A DNA stretch of 14,360 nt from Chlamydiia bacterium. GTDB taxonomy: Bacteria; Chlamydiota; Chlamydiia; Chlamydiales; JAAZZY01. The notes under the pieces were generated by a model. That model was given only the letters and a program-made list of their open reading frames with translations, was not told the origin of the DNA and made no database searches. A program made the position numbers and the translations under genes. The stretch lies in assembly GCA_014239035.1 (NCBI GenBank), contig JAAZZY010000040.1, positions 1 to 14,360 on the forward strand. Direction: 5' to 3'. Within the stretch, counting starts at the first letter, position 1. Each line of letters begins with the position of its first letter. Shown here one piece after another: positions 1 through 7,039 of the stretch.

Positions 1-1242
1 TACTTGATCGATTAATAGTTCGCTGATACTAGCAGCTTTGACTATTTCATCTGTCGTTGCTTTGAGAATTTTTCTCTTAGTGTCAAAACCTGCTTCTATC
101 AAGTTATCTTGTACAAGTTTGTTAACAGTTTCTAAATGTAGAGGTTCATCCATTGCAGGGTCTTCAGACTCTGAGAGCTCTAATTGCTGAATGGACAAAA
201 ACTTGCGATATTCAGTCATGCGCTTGACTGCAAGCTCAGCTTCAATAAGCCTTCCATTGAGTCGAGCATTCATTCCTCTTTTTCCAATAACAGTTGGAAA
301 ATCTTCATCTTCTATAACGATAGTGACAATACGTTCTTGTTCGTTAATGCTTATCTTTTTGATTTCAATAGGTGATAGAGCATTTTGAAGAAGTTCTATA
401 GGGTCATCAGAGAAGGGGATAATGTCAATTTTTTCGTTGTCTAGTTCTCGAACGATGTTCTTTACTCGATTTCCACGCATTCCTACACAAGCGCCCACAG
501 GATCAACTCTAGGATCTGTTGATGAAACTATAATTTTTGTTCTATAACCAGCTTCCCTTACAATATTCTTAATTTCAATGACACCTTCACTAAGCTCAGG
601 CACTTCGTTGAGGAATAACTGACGAACAAATTCGGGATCAGATCGACTTAAAATAACTTCAGCGCCACCATTTTCAGTGTCTGTAACTTCAAGTAAAACC
701 GCTGTTACTTTTTCCCCGATCTGGTAGCGTTCAGTTTTTGGGTAGCCTCTCATAGGCATGAGGGCATCTACTTTTCCAAGGTCAACAATGATATCTGATC
801 CTCTGACAAAATGCTTTACTGTGCCTGAAACAATCTCATTAACTCTGTGTCGATATTCTTCGTAAATAACATCTCGCTCTGCTCCTCGAAGTTTCTGACT
901 AATAACTTGCCTTGCTGTTTGTGCAGCAATACGCCCAAAATCTCTGGGGGTGATTGGAACTTCGACAAGATCGCCCAATTCGCAGTCTGTGTGGTATTCT
1001 TGAGCTTCTTCAAGAGTTATTTCATTTTCTTTGTTCTTAACTTTTTCAAGGACCGTTTTTTTTCCGTAAACCTCAATTTTTCCAGATTGATAGTCTACCT
1101 CAATGCGCACATCTTGGACTCCCTTGATACTTTTATTCGCAGCTGCATAAAGAGCATCTTCGATTGCTTGGAGCACAATGCCGCGCTTAATTCCCTTTTC
1201 CCGATCTAAGTAATCTAGTACTGCAAGAAGGTCTTTGTTCAT
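1..1242 (-). CDS. nusA: Transcription termination/antitermination factor NusA (3' end beyond window)
   Basis: NusA binds RNA polymerase and nascent RNA and modulates pausing, intrinsic termination and antitermination. I translated 414 residues in one uninterrupted frame from the ATG at 1242 to the window edge; no stop is reached, so the C-terminus is missing. Domains visible in order: N-terminal polymerase-binding domain (about 1-130, beginning MNKDLLAVLDYLDREKG), S1 domain (about 135-200), KH1 with the GACVGMRGNRV motif (about 250-260) and KH2 with VIGKRGMNARLNGRLIEAEL (about 318-337). A helical segment follows (about 370-414, AGFDTKRKILKATTDE), possibly a helix-hairpin-helix repeat. As I recall, chlamydial NusA is only slightly longer than this, so little is probably missing. 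An AAGG ribosome-binding site lies 9-10 nt upstream of the ATG. The gene follows rpsA on the same strand, as in Chlamydia, but an intrinsic terminator separates them; I found no convincing promoter in the gap. Confidence 0.96.
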   Translation of the reverse strand, partial: MNKDLLAVLDYLDREKGIKRGIVLQAIEDALYAAANKSIKGVQDVRIEVDYQSGKIEVYGKKTVLEKVKNKENEITLEEAQEYHTDCELGDLVEVPITPRDFGRIAAQTARQVISQKLRGAERDVIYEEYRHRVNEIVSGTVKHFVRGSDIIVDLGKVDALMPMRGYPKTERYQIGEKVTAVLLEVTDTENGGAEVILSRSDPEFVRQLFLNEVPELSEGVIEIKNIVREAGYRTKIIVSSTDPRVDPVGACVGMRGNRVKNIVRELDNEKIDIIPFSDDPIELLQNALSPIEIKKISINEQERIVTIVIEDEDFPTVIGKRGMNARLNGRLIEAELAVKRMTEYRKFLSIQQLELSESEDPAMDEPLHLETVNKLVQDNLIEAGFDTKRKILKATTDEIVKAASISELLIDQV

Positions 1243-1290
1243 ATTGTTTGCCTTGATTGATAATGTATTTGGTTTTGTTGTTTTTACGAT

Positions 1291-1322
1291 AAAAACTAAG
1301 GTTTGAGCTTATCAAACCTTAG
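1291..1322 (-). terminator. Intrinsic terminator between rpsA and nusA
   Basis: A perfect 11-bp inverted repeat (arms 1296-1306 and 1312-1322, CTAAGGTTTGA and its complement) encloses a 5-nt loop. On the minus strand it is followed directly by five T residues (1295-1291), the classic stem plus U-tract of a Rho-independent terminator. It lies 22 bp after the rpsA stop and about 50 bp before the nusA start. On the plus strand no U-tract follows, so it should act only on rpsA transcripts. Confidence 0.85.
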
Positions 1323-1344
1323 CTATCATCTAAGTTATAAAATC

Positions 1345-3060
1345 TTATTTCTCTTCTTCATCTTCTTCATCAGTAAGATTAGATGTTGTAATGATGTCAT
1401 CTAATACTTGACCACTAATTGAAGATTCTTTTTTTAAAGATAGAGCAATTTTTTTGTGTTCAGGATCAATTTTTATCACTTTAGCAGTAATATGGTCACC
1501 TTTAGAGATCACATCTTCCACCTTACCAAAAGGTCTATCAGATAGCTCGGTGACGTGGATCAATGCTTCCATGTTATTGTCAAGTTCTACAAAAGCTCCA
1601 AATGCTGTAATCTTGGCAACAGTACCTGAGACTTTTGAGCCAATTGGAACAGACTTTTCAAGTGTCTCCCAAGGATTTTCTAAAAGTTGTTTGATTCCAA
1701 GAGTAATTTTCTTGCTCTCTTTGTCAACTGTTAGAATTTTCGCTTTAACTTTTTCACCTTTTTTCAAAATCTCAGTTGGATGAGAAACTTTCTTTGTCCA
1801 GCTTAGATCTGATATATGAATTAGTCCATCAAGTCCTGGCTCAAGCTCTACAAAAGCTCCGTAATTAGTTAGGTTGCGAACTTCTGTTTCAACAACATCA
1901 CCAACAGGGTATTTAGCTTCCACGTCTTCCCATGGATTTCGTTCAGTTTGCTTAATGCCTAAAGAAATTTTTCCATCATCTTTTTGAATTGATAGGACTA
2001 CAGCTTCAACTTCTTGACCTTTTGATACGACTTCAGTTGGATCTGTAATGTTTTTCACCCAAGACATTTCAGAGACGTGAATAAGACCCTCTATGCCGGG
2101 TTCAATCTCAATAAATGCACCATAAGGTAGTAGGTTAACAATGGTTCCCTTGATCTGAGTTCCAGGAGGGTATTTAGCTTCAATTTCTTCCCAAGGATTG
2201 TTTTCTTTTTGTTTTAGTCCTAGTGCAACGCGCCCTTTCTCTTTGTCAATATTTAAGATCATGACATTGATTTCATCTCCAATACTTACCATCTCTGATG
2301 GATGCTTGATTCTCTTCCAAGTCATATCAGTAATGTGCAGAAGGCCATCAATTCCGTTGAGGTCGAGGAAGACACCAAAGTCTGTAATATTCTTAACTAT
2401 TGCAGGGTGGACTTCTCCTTCATGAATATTTTCAAGCATCTCTAGTTTCTTAGTGATGCGTTCTTCTTCAAGTAGTTCTCTACGGGATACGACGATGTTC
2501 TTTCTTTCAATGTTGATTTTGAGGATCTTAAAGTCGAAAGTTTTCGCTAGATATTCATCTAGATTTTTGATGCGTTTATTATCAATCTGTGAGCCCGGGA
2601 GGAATGCTTCCATTCCAATATCAATCATTAAACCGCCTTTTACTTTGCGGATGACAGTTCCCTCGATAATAGTTCCTTCTTTACAATTCTCAAGAATGTA
2701 TTCCCATTTGCGTTGTTTGTCGGCTTTCTCTTTTGAAAGTACTATTTGTCCGTTGTCATTTTCTGGTTGTTCTAAGAGAACTTCAACAGGGGTGTCTAAA
2801 GAGATTTCATCTACTTGTGAAAATTCTTGAATAGGTATCAGTCCTTCAGATTTCAATCCTACATCTACTACTACAAAATCTTTAGTGATTTCAACAATTG
2901 TTCCTTTAAGCAAAGAACCTACGATTGTATTATTACGTTCAGTGTCACTTGATTCTTCTGCGACTCCTAAAAGTTCGCGGAATAGTTCTGCATCTTCTTT
3001 GACGAACTCTACATCATCTAAAATATTTTCGTGTAATTGGTTGGGGGTTTGGGTTGACAT
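1345..3060 (-). CDS. rpsA: 30S ribosomal protein S1
   Basis: S1 is the large RNA-binding protein of the small ribosomal subunit that helps load mRNAs with weak Shine-Dalgarno sequences. The 571-residue product matches the usual length of six-domain S1. Six S1 (OB-fold) repeats can be traced at roughly 45-112, 127-195, 212-282, 297-368, 384-455 and 470-541. Repeats 3-5 carry the typical F-G-x-F / Y-G-A-F strand and H-I/V-S/T turn. Three inter-domain linkers contain the motif NPWE. The tail is strongly acidic (DEEDEEEK). The start ATG at 3060 is preceded by a good Shine-Dalgarno TAAGGAG (3073-3079), spaced 12 nt. Downstream lies an intrinsic terminator and then nusA, the conserved chlamydial neighbour. 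A leader of about 100 nt separates the proposed promoter from the start codon, which leaves room for the translational autoregulation known for S1 in E. coli. Confidence 0.98.
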   Translation of the reverse strand: MSTQTPNQLHENILDDVEFVKEDAELFRELLGVAEESSDTERNNTIVGSLLKGTIVEITKDFVVVDVGLKSEGLIPIQEFSQVDEISLDTPVEVLLEQPENDNGQIVLSKEKADKQRKWEYILENCKEGTIIEGTVIRKVKGGLMIDIGMEAFLPGSQIDNKRIKNLDEYLAKTFDFKILKINIERKNIVVSRRELLEEERITKKLEMLENIHEGEVHPAIVKNITDFGVFLDLNGIDGLLHITDMTWKRIKHPSEMVSIGDEINVMILNIDKEKGRVALGLKQKENNPWEEIEAKYPPGTQIKGTIVNLLPYGAFIEIEPGIEGLIHVSEMSWVKNITDPTEVVSKGQEVEAVVLSIQKDDGKISLGIKQTERNPWEDVEAKYPVGDVVETEVRNLTNYGAFVELEPGLDGLIHISDLSWTKKVSHPTEILKKGEKVKAKILTVDKESKKITLGIKQLLENPWETLEKSVPIGSKVSGTVAKITAFGAFVELDNNMEALIHVTELSDRPFGKVEDVISKGDHITAKVIKIDPEHKKIALSLKKESSISGQVLDDIITTSNLTDEEDEEEK

Positions 3061-3167
3061 GGTTATTTATTTCTCCTTAAAAATGTTTTCTCCACTAGCG
3101 CAAGCTTTTTTCTAAACTATGTAAAAATTTAGTTTTAGGTAGCTGCCTAGGAGTTTTGAAATAAAAT

Positions 3168-3195
3168 ATTATCAGAGAATTATGTAAAAAGGCAA
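3168..3195 (-). promoter_or_regulatory. Candidate rpsA promoter
   Basis: Read on the minus strand, TTGCCT (3195-3190) is followed after 16 nt by GATAAT (3173-3168), the latter 5/6 to the -10 consensus and preceded by a T. Transcription would start near 3161, giving a leader of about 100 nt before rpsA. The leader contains two small possible hairpins: TAGG/CCTA at 3136-3149, and AAACTA/TAGTTT with arms 3114-3119 and 3130-3135. The region is AT-rich, so chance matches are likely; this is a candidate only. Confidence 0.4.
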
Positions 3196-3274
3196 TACTA
3201 AATATAACGACGTTTCAAATATTTATTTAGATTGTGCTTTTACTTTAAAAAAAATAACCTTTCTTTATCAAACA

Positions 3275-3281
3275 AAGGGGG
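3275..3281 (+). promoter_or_regulatory. Ribosome binding site that favours the TTG start of the aspartokinase
   Basis: AAGGGGG ends 5 nt before the TTG at 3287, but 20 nt before the first ATG at 3302. The spacing therefore supports TTG as the initiation codon, giving an N-terminus MRILVMKFGG, like other aspartokinases that have a few residues before KFGG. Confidence 0.6.
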
Positions 3282-3286
3282 CATTT

Positions 3287-4063
3287 TTGCGCATTTTAGT
3301 TATGAAGTTTGGTGGAGCATCTGTATCCACCACCTCAAGCTTTGCTCGGGTTGCTGAGATTATTAAAAAAGAAGCTGTATATTATGATGCTTGCGTTGTT
3401 GTGGTCAGTGCAATGGCTAATATGACAGATACTCTCATTGAAATGGCCAAAGAAGTCCACCCTGACCCTCTCCAGAGAGAGTATGATATGCTTATTAGCG
3501 TGGGTGAAAGGGTAAGCATTTCACTGTTAGCTATGGCTCTTCAAATTAGAGGGATGGAAGCTGTAAGCTTTACAGGAAGCCAATCTGGAATTATCACAAA
3601 TAGCTGCCATGGACGGGCTCAAATTATAGATGTGCGCCCTTTTCGCTTATGGCCTCACTTAGAGAAAGGTGTAATAACAATTGTGGCTGGTTTTCAAGGG
3701 GTTAGTGAAACTAAAGAAATTACCACTCTAGGAAGGGGGGGCTCAGATACCTCTGCTGTAGCATTAGCTGTAGCCTTGGGCGCAGAATCTGTAAACTTTT
3801 ATAAAGATGTCGATGGCATTTATGATCAAGATCCAAAAATAAACTTAAAAGCCGTCCTTCAAAAAAAACTTACCTATCAGCAAACCCTTAATCTTGCGAC
3901 GGATAAAGATTTTATTTTACACCCTCGTTGCATTACTCTAGCTCAAAAAAATAATTTACCCTTAAATGTTTTATCTTTCAAAAATTGTTCTTTGCCAGGT
4001 ACTCTAGTGTCAGATTCTTCTAATAAGAAAACATATCAAAGATCTTATGAAGAAATTCATTAA
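3287..4063 (+). CDS. lysC: Aspartokinase, catalytic domain only (no ACT domains)
   Basis: Aspartokinase phosphorylates L-aspartate with ATP, the first step toward diaminopimelate/lysine, threonine and methionine; diaminopimelate is also a peptidoglycan precursor. The 258 residues cover the amino-acid-kinase fold: the KFGGAS motif at 7-12, VVVVSAM (37-43), the substrate-loop glutamate in SVGERVS (E74), FTGSQSGI (95-102), LGRGGSDTSA (148-157, with R150 and D154), KDVDGIYDQDP (173-183) and LHPRCI (211-216). The product ends just after the kinase fold, whereas usual LysC proteins of 400 or more residues carry two C-terminal ACT domains for feedback inhibition by lysine or threonine. The frame ends at a clean stop and there is no ACT-coding remnant in the 18-bp gap to the next gene. 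The start is taken as TTG 3287 from the Shine-Dalgarno position; ATG 3302 is the alternative. Whether this is the only aspartokinase of the genome cannot be seen here. Confidence 0.85.
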   Translation: MRILVMKFGGASVSTTSSFARVAEIIKKEAVYYDACVVVVSAMANMTDTLIEMAKEVHPDPLQREYDMLISVGERVSISLLAMALQIRGMEAVSFTGSQSGIITNSCHGRAQIIDVRPFRLWPHLEKGVITIVAGFQGVSETKEITTLGRGGSDTSAVALAVALGAESVNFYKDVDGIYDQDPKINLKAVLQKKLTYQQTLNLATDKDFILHPRCITLAQKNNLPLNVLSFKNCSLPGTLVSDSSNKKTYQRSYEEIH

Positions 4064-4081
4064 TAATTTTGAGTTCTTAGT

Positions 4082-6061
4082 ATGCAGCGATCATTATTAG
4101 CTCTAGATAGCGAAAGAGAATTACCAAAAATTATCATGGCTAGTTTGGGTGAAAGAGATCTGCAGCGAAAAGAATATTTTGAAAAACTTATTCAATCAAG
4201 TCTTCGAAAGCTCATCAATAAAGAGTACGATAAGTGTGTAACTGAAGTTGAGAAAACCTCTTTTTTCAGAGATCAATTTCCTAGTATTAATTGGGAGTAC
4301 ACAAGTGAGGCTCCATTTACCCTAGTCATCAGAAGTATTTACAGCTACCGTCTTTATTCTAGTAAATTTATTTATGATATTATCTCCAGATGGCTGATAC
4401 CTGGTAAACGTCTAAATATTACTTCGCAGTTTGGTTGTGATTTTGCTTTCGATGATAAGGACGAAGAGCGCTATATTTTAGTTGAGCTCTACTTGAGTCT
4501 TGAGACGAGTGAGGACTTTAAAACAATTAAGCAAACTCTCCCAATGGTCGCTTCAGAAATTAGAGTAGGAGTTGAGTCCATTGCTCAAGGAATGAGAATA
4601 CTTGAAATTAAGGGGCTAAATGTAGACGACAAAATTAATTTGATCCAAGAATCTATCGTAGGTTTGATGAATCAAAAACCTGAACATTTTGATAGAGGCC
4701 TTTTTGCTGAAATGCAGCAGTTTTTTGTTTTTTCTCAAGAGGTCTTCAAGGAGAAACGTGAATATAGACATTTAGTTAGAATCATTTGCTGGCAATACCT
4801 TTTTAGAAAATCTATGCAACTTAATGATGAGGAAGATTTTCAGAGGCTTTTACGTGTAAAACTTATGAAAACTAGACTTCACTATCCATACGGGGCCAAA
4901 ACGGTCTTGGGTGTTTTAGTGGGGGTAAACCCTGTACGTGAGAATGAACGCTTTGGAGAACAACAAGTCACTCGCTCTATACAGAATTGCATTCCAAGTG
5001 CCAGGCTCGTCTCGAAATCTTTCTTATCAAATAAAAAATCAGATGATGCAGGTGTCATTATCTATGCGGAATTTGAGAAGCTAGATAATAACCGTTTTAC
5101 ATACGAGGAGCTAACGAAACTGCGCACAGAGCTCCCAAAGGATCTTCGCGGGCGAATTGAACAGTTTATGCATCCCATCTTTATGCCGCGTAATGAAGAA
5201 GAAATTATGCGAAATATCTTAAACCTGAGTAAGCAGCTGAAAAGTCACGACGATATTCCTCAGATTATCATTTCCTTTGACAGTCAAAGTGAGCATCAGA
5301 TCTCCTATAGGATCATTTTACTGCGAGTGATTAAAAATGAAGACACCTCTATTCAGGATCTCTGTTCTCGCCATGCCTTTAAATTTGAGCTAATCCCAGA
5401 TCGCATTAAGATTGTTGGGCACATTAAAAGAAAATATGTCAAAGAAGCGAATGTCTTTTATGTGAGGTTGAACAAACAAAGCTTTTTACGCAAAGACCAT
5501 TCATTGGATCTTTACAAAGCAAGACAAGCAATACTTGATGAACTCTATAGAGTTTTCGATGATGTTCGTGATTATAATGGGGGATTGATTGCTAAAGAAA
5601 ATGAGCTCTTTCGCACTTTAAAACTAAGCCTAAAAAACAATAATGAGTATTTTACTGAGCTTGTATTGGAAAACTTTTTTTATGGAATTACACCAGTAAT
5701 TATGCGCAGCATGTTGGATGTTAAGTTGCTTGAAACTTCCTTTTTAATCCTTCAGGATCTTTTAGAAGACTCTGCTTCTCAAAGTGAAGGTTATCTCCTC
5801 AAGTTTTCTTATCAGAGTAAGTATATCTTTGCCTATATTGTTTCAGGTGATCCCAGCTTTCAAAAGGGTATAGATAAGGCTATGGTGGGACTCAAGCTCT
5901 CTCGCTTTCAGCTTATTCAGAGTTTTATGAAAATCGAGGACACCTTTTACCTTGGGCTTATTTTTCATAGCGAGCGTTTTGAAGAGCGCAAGCGTTTCTG
6001 TGACGTAGCACGTAAATCGCTTGAACTATGGGAAAACAAGATAGAAAATCCGTCATCTTAA
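4082..6061 (+). CDS. Uncharacterised 659-residue cytoplasmic protein
   Basis: I do not recognise this protein. It has no signal peptide and no clear membrane segment, and is rich in charged residues with alternating predicted strands and helices. The N-terminal third (about 1-250) looks mainly helical, with a short strand-rich part (YILVELYLSLE). The middle (about 270-500) has several strand-helix units beginning near VLGVLVGVNP, PQIIISFDSQ and FELIPDRIKIVGHIKRKY, then a helix-rich stretch ending GGLIAKENELFRTLKLSL. The last 100 residues form another unit (GYLLKFSYQSKYIFAYIV ... FYLGLIFHS). It starts 18 bp after the aspartokinase on the same strand, so co-transcription is likely. There is no good Shine-Dalgarno before ATG 4082; Met19 is a possible later start. 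Codon use and the unbroken 1.98-kb frame leave no doubt that it is a real gene. Its last four bases overlap the end of the opposing transporter gene. Confidence 0.85.
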   Translation: MQRSLLALDSERELPKIIMASLGERDLQRKEYFEKLIQSSLRKLINKEYDKCVTEVEKTSFFRDQFPSINWEYTSEAPFTLVIRSIYSYRLYSSKFIYDIISRWLIPGKRLNITSQFGCDFAFDDKDEERYILVELYLSLETSEDFKTIKQTLPMVASEIRVGVESIAQGMRILEIKGLNVDDKINLIQESIVGLMNQKPEHFDRGLFAEMQQFFVFSQEVFKEKREYRHLVRIICWQYLFRKSMQLNDEEDFQRLLRVKLMKTRLHYPYGAKTVLGVLVGVNPVRENERFGEQQVTRSIQNCIPSARLVSKSFLSNKKSDDAGVIIYAEFEKLDNNRFTYEELTKLRTELPKDLRGRIEQFMHPIFMPRNEEEIMRNILNLSKQLKSHDDIPQIIISFDSQSEHQISYRIILLRVIKNEDTSIQDLCSRHAFKFELIPDRIKIVGHIKRKYVKEANVFYVRLNKQSFLRKDHSLDLYKARQAILDELYRVFDDVRDYNGGLIAKENELFRTLKLSLKNNNEYFTELVLENFFYGITPVIMRSMLDVKLLETSFLILQDLLEDSASQSEGYLLKFSYQSKYIFAYIVSGDPSFQKGIDKAMVGLKLSRFQLIQSFMKIEDTFYLGLIFHSERFEERKRFCDVARKSLELWENKIENPSS

Positions 6062-6996
6062 CTTGAAGATGTTTCGTTGACAGTCTTTTGTCTCTCTGGA
6101 TCTAAGAGGGTCATCAAAACAGCTCCTAAAATAATCAAACCGAGTCCCAAAATAGAGTAAAAGGTAGGCTTAATATGAAAGACAAGCCAACTAAGCAGCA
6201 TAGCAAATCCTACAGTAAAGTATAAAAAGGCTCCTAAAAAGCGTACCTGCGCCCATTGCAATGCTAGTATGATAATCCCTTGAAAAAGAGCCCCAAAAAG
6301 TCCCAAAAGTAAAAGCATAAACCAAAGTTTGCCGGAGAATTGAGGGGCTATTTGAAAAAACGTTTTGGCACAAAGTGCAAACGAAACAATAGCTGTTGAG
6401 AGAAAAAAGTAAAAATTCACACAAATGGGCTCTTCGCTGTGAGCCTGAAGCCTAGCAGCTACATAAGAAACAGCAGCAGTAATGCCCGAGATGAGTCCTA
6501 CGAGATAGCCAACGTGAAAGCGTGCACCTTTATTCCCCACTATTAAGAAGACTCCTAAAAAACCAACTATAAGACCCCACCAGAGGCGAGAAGAAATACC
6601 AACTCCTTTCCAAACCCAGACTGCAATAGGAATAAAAAGAGGTGAGGTGTAGGTTAATAAAACAGCGCTATTGAGAGAGATTTTTGAAATGGCATAAAAG
6701 TAGGCATAAATAGTTAAGAGGCCAAAAGAAAAGCGGACAATATACGGGGGCCAAATCTTTATCCTGAGGACTTTCTTTAGAGGCCTATACTTGGGAATTA
6801 AACAAAGGAGAGGCAAAAGAAGGATAAAGCTAATTGAAAAACGTGCAAAAACAAGGACTTGATTAGGCAGTTGATATTCGAGATTAATGAGTTTAGCCAT
6901 AGTTGCCATGGCCGCATTACAAAAACATGCGATAATTACAAGAGGGATGCCTATAGCTGGGCGATGCTTTTTCTCAATTTGTACCTTTTGATTCAT
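6058..6996 (-). CDS. EamA/DMT-family transporter
   Basis: This 312-residue inner-membrane protein belongs to the drug/metabolite transporter superfamily. It shows about ten hydrophobic segments organised as two EamA repeats, the first beginning near IPLVIIACFCNAAMATMAK and the second near VGYLVGLISG. It has a lysine-rich cytoplasmic N-terminus and a short polar C-terminal tail after a last helix (GLGLIILGAVLMTLL). EamA members export or import small molecules; in Rickettsia and Chlamydia some carry S-adenosylmethionine, but nothing in this sequence lets me assign the substrate. The start ATG at 6996 has only a poor ribosome-binding site. The gene lies 43 bp downstream of the desaturase on the same strand with no terminator between, so it is probably its operon partner. 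Its TAA stop shares the TTAA at 6058-6061 with the stop of the opposing gene. Confidence 0.88.
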   Translation of the reverse strand: MNQKVQIEKKHRPAIGIPLVIIACFCNAAMATMAKLINLEYQLPNQVLVFARFSISFILLLPLLCLIPKYRPLKKVLRIKIWPPYIVRFSFGLLTIYAYFYAISKISLNSAVLLTYTSPLFIPIAVWVWKGVGISSRLWWGLIVGFLGVFLIVGNKGARFHVGYLVGLISGITAAVSYVAARLQAHSEEPICVNFYFFLSTAIVSFALCAKTFFQIAPQFSGKLWFMLLLLGLFGALFQGIIILALQWAQVRFLGAFLYFTVGFAMLLSWLVFHIKPTFYSILGLGLIILGAVLMTLLDPERQKTVNETSSS

Positions 6997-7039
6997 AGAC
7001 CCAGTTTTAATGGATCAAAATGAAAAAGTAAAGGAGCGT

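Noticed and set aside
847..1209. Plus-strand open frame of 120 codons
   Set aside because: It lies entirely antisense to the well-conserved N-terminal half of nusA and its translation is a cysteine/phenylalanine-rich shadow with no family resemblance.
1690..2440. Repeated DNA words across rpsA that look like tandem repeats
   Set aside because: They are the codons of recurring S1-domain motifs (such as NPWE linkers), not a nucleotide repeat or mobile element.
1454..3115. Four plus-strand open frames antisense to rpsA (1454-1783, 2198-2425, 2453-2830, 2885-3115)
   Set aside because: They are serine-rich shadows of the repetitive S1 domains; rpsA is certain on the other strand.
3232..3260. Possible aspartokinase promoter TTGTGC - 17 nt - TAACCT
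   Set aside because: The -10 matches only 3/6 bases in an A/T-rich stretch; too weak to list, although some promoter must exist in 3196-3274.
6191..6424. Minus-strand 77-codon frame inside the EamA transporter
   Set aside because: It is an alternate frame within a clear ten-helix transporter gene, with no independent start signals.
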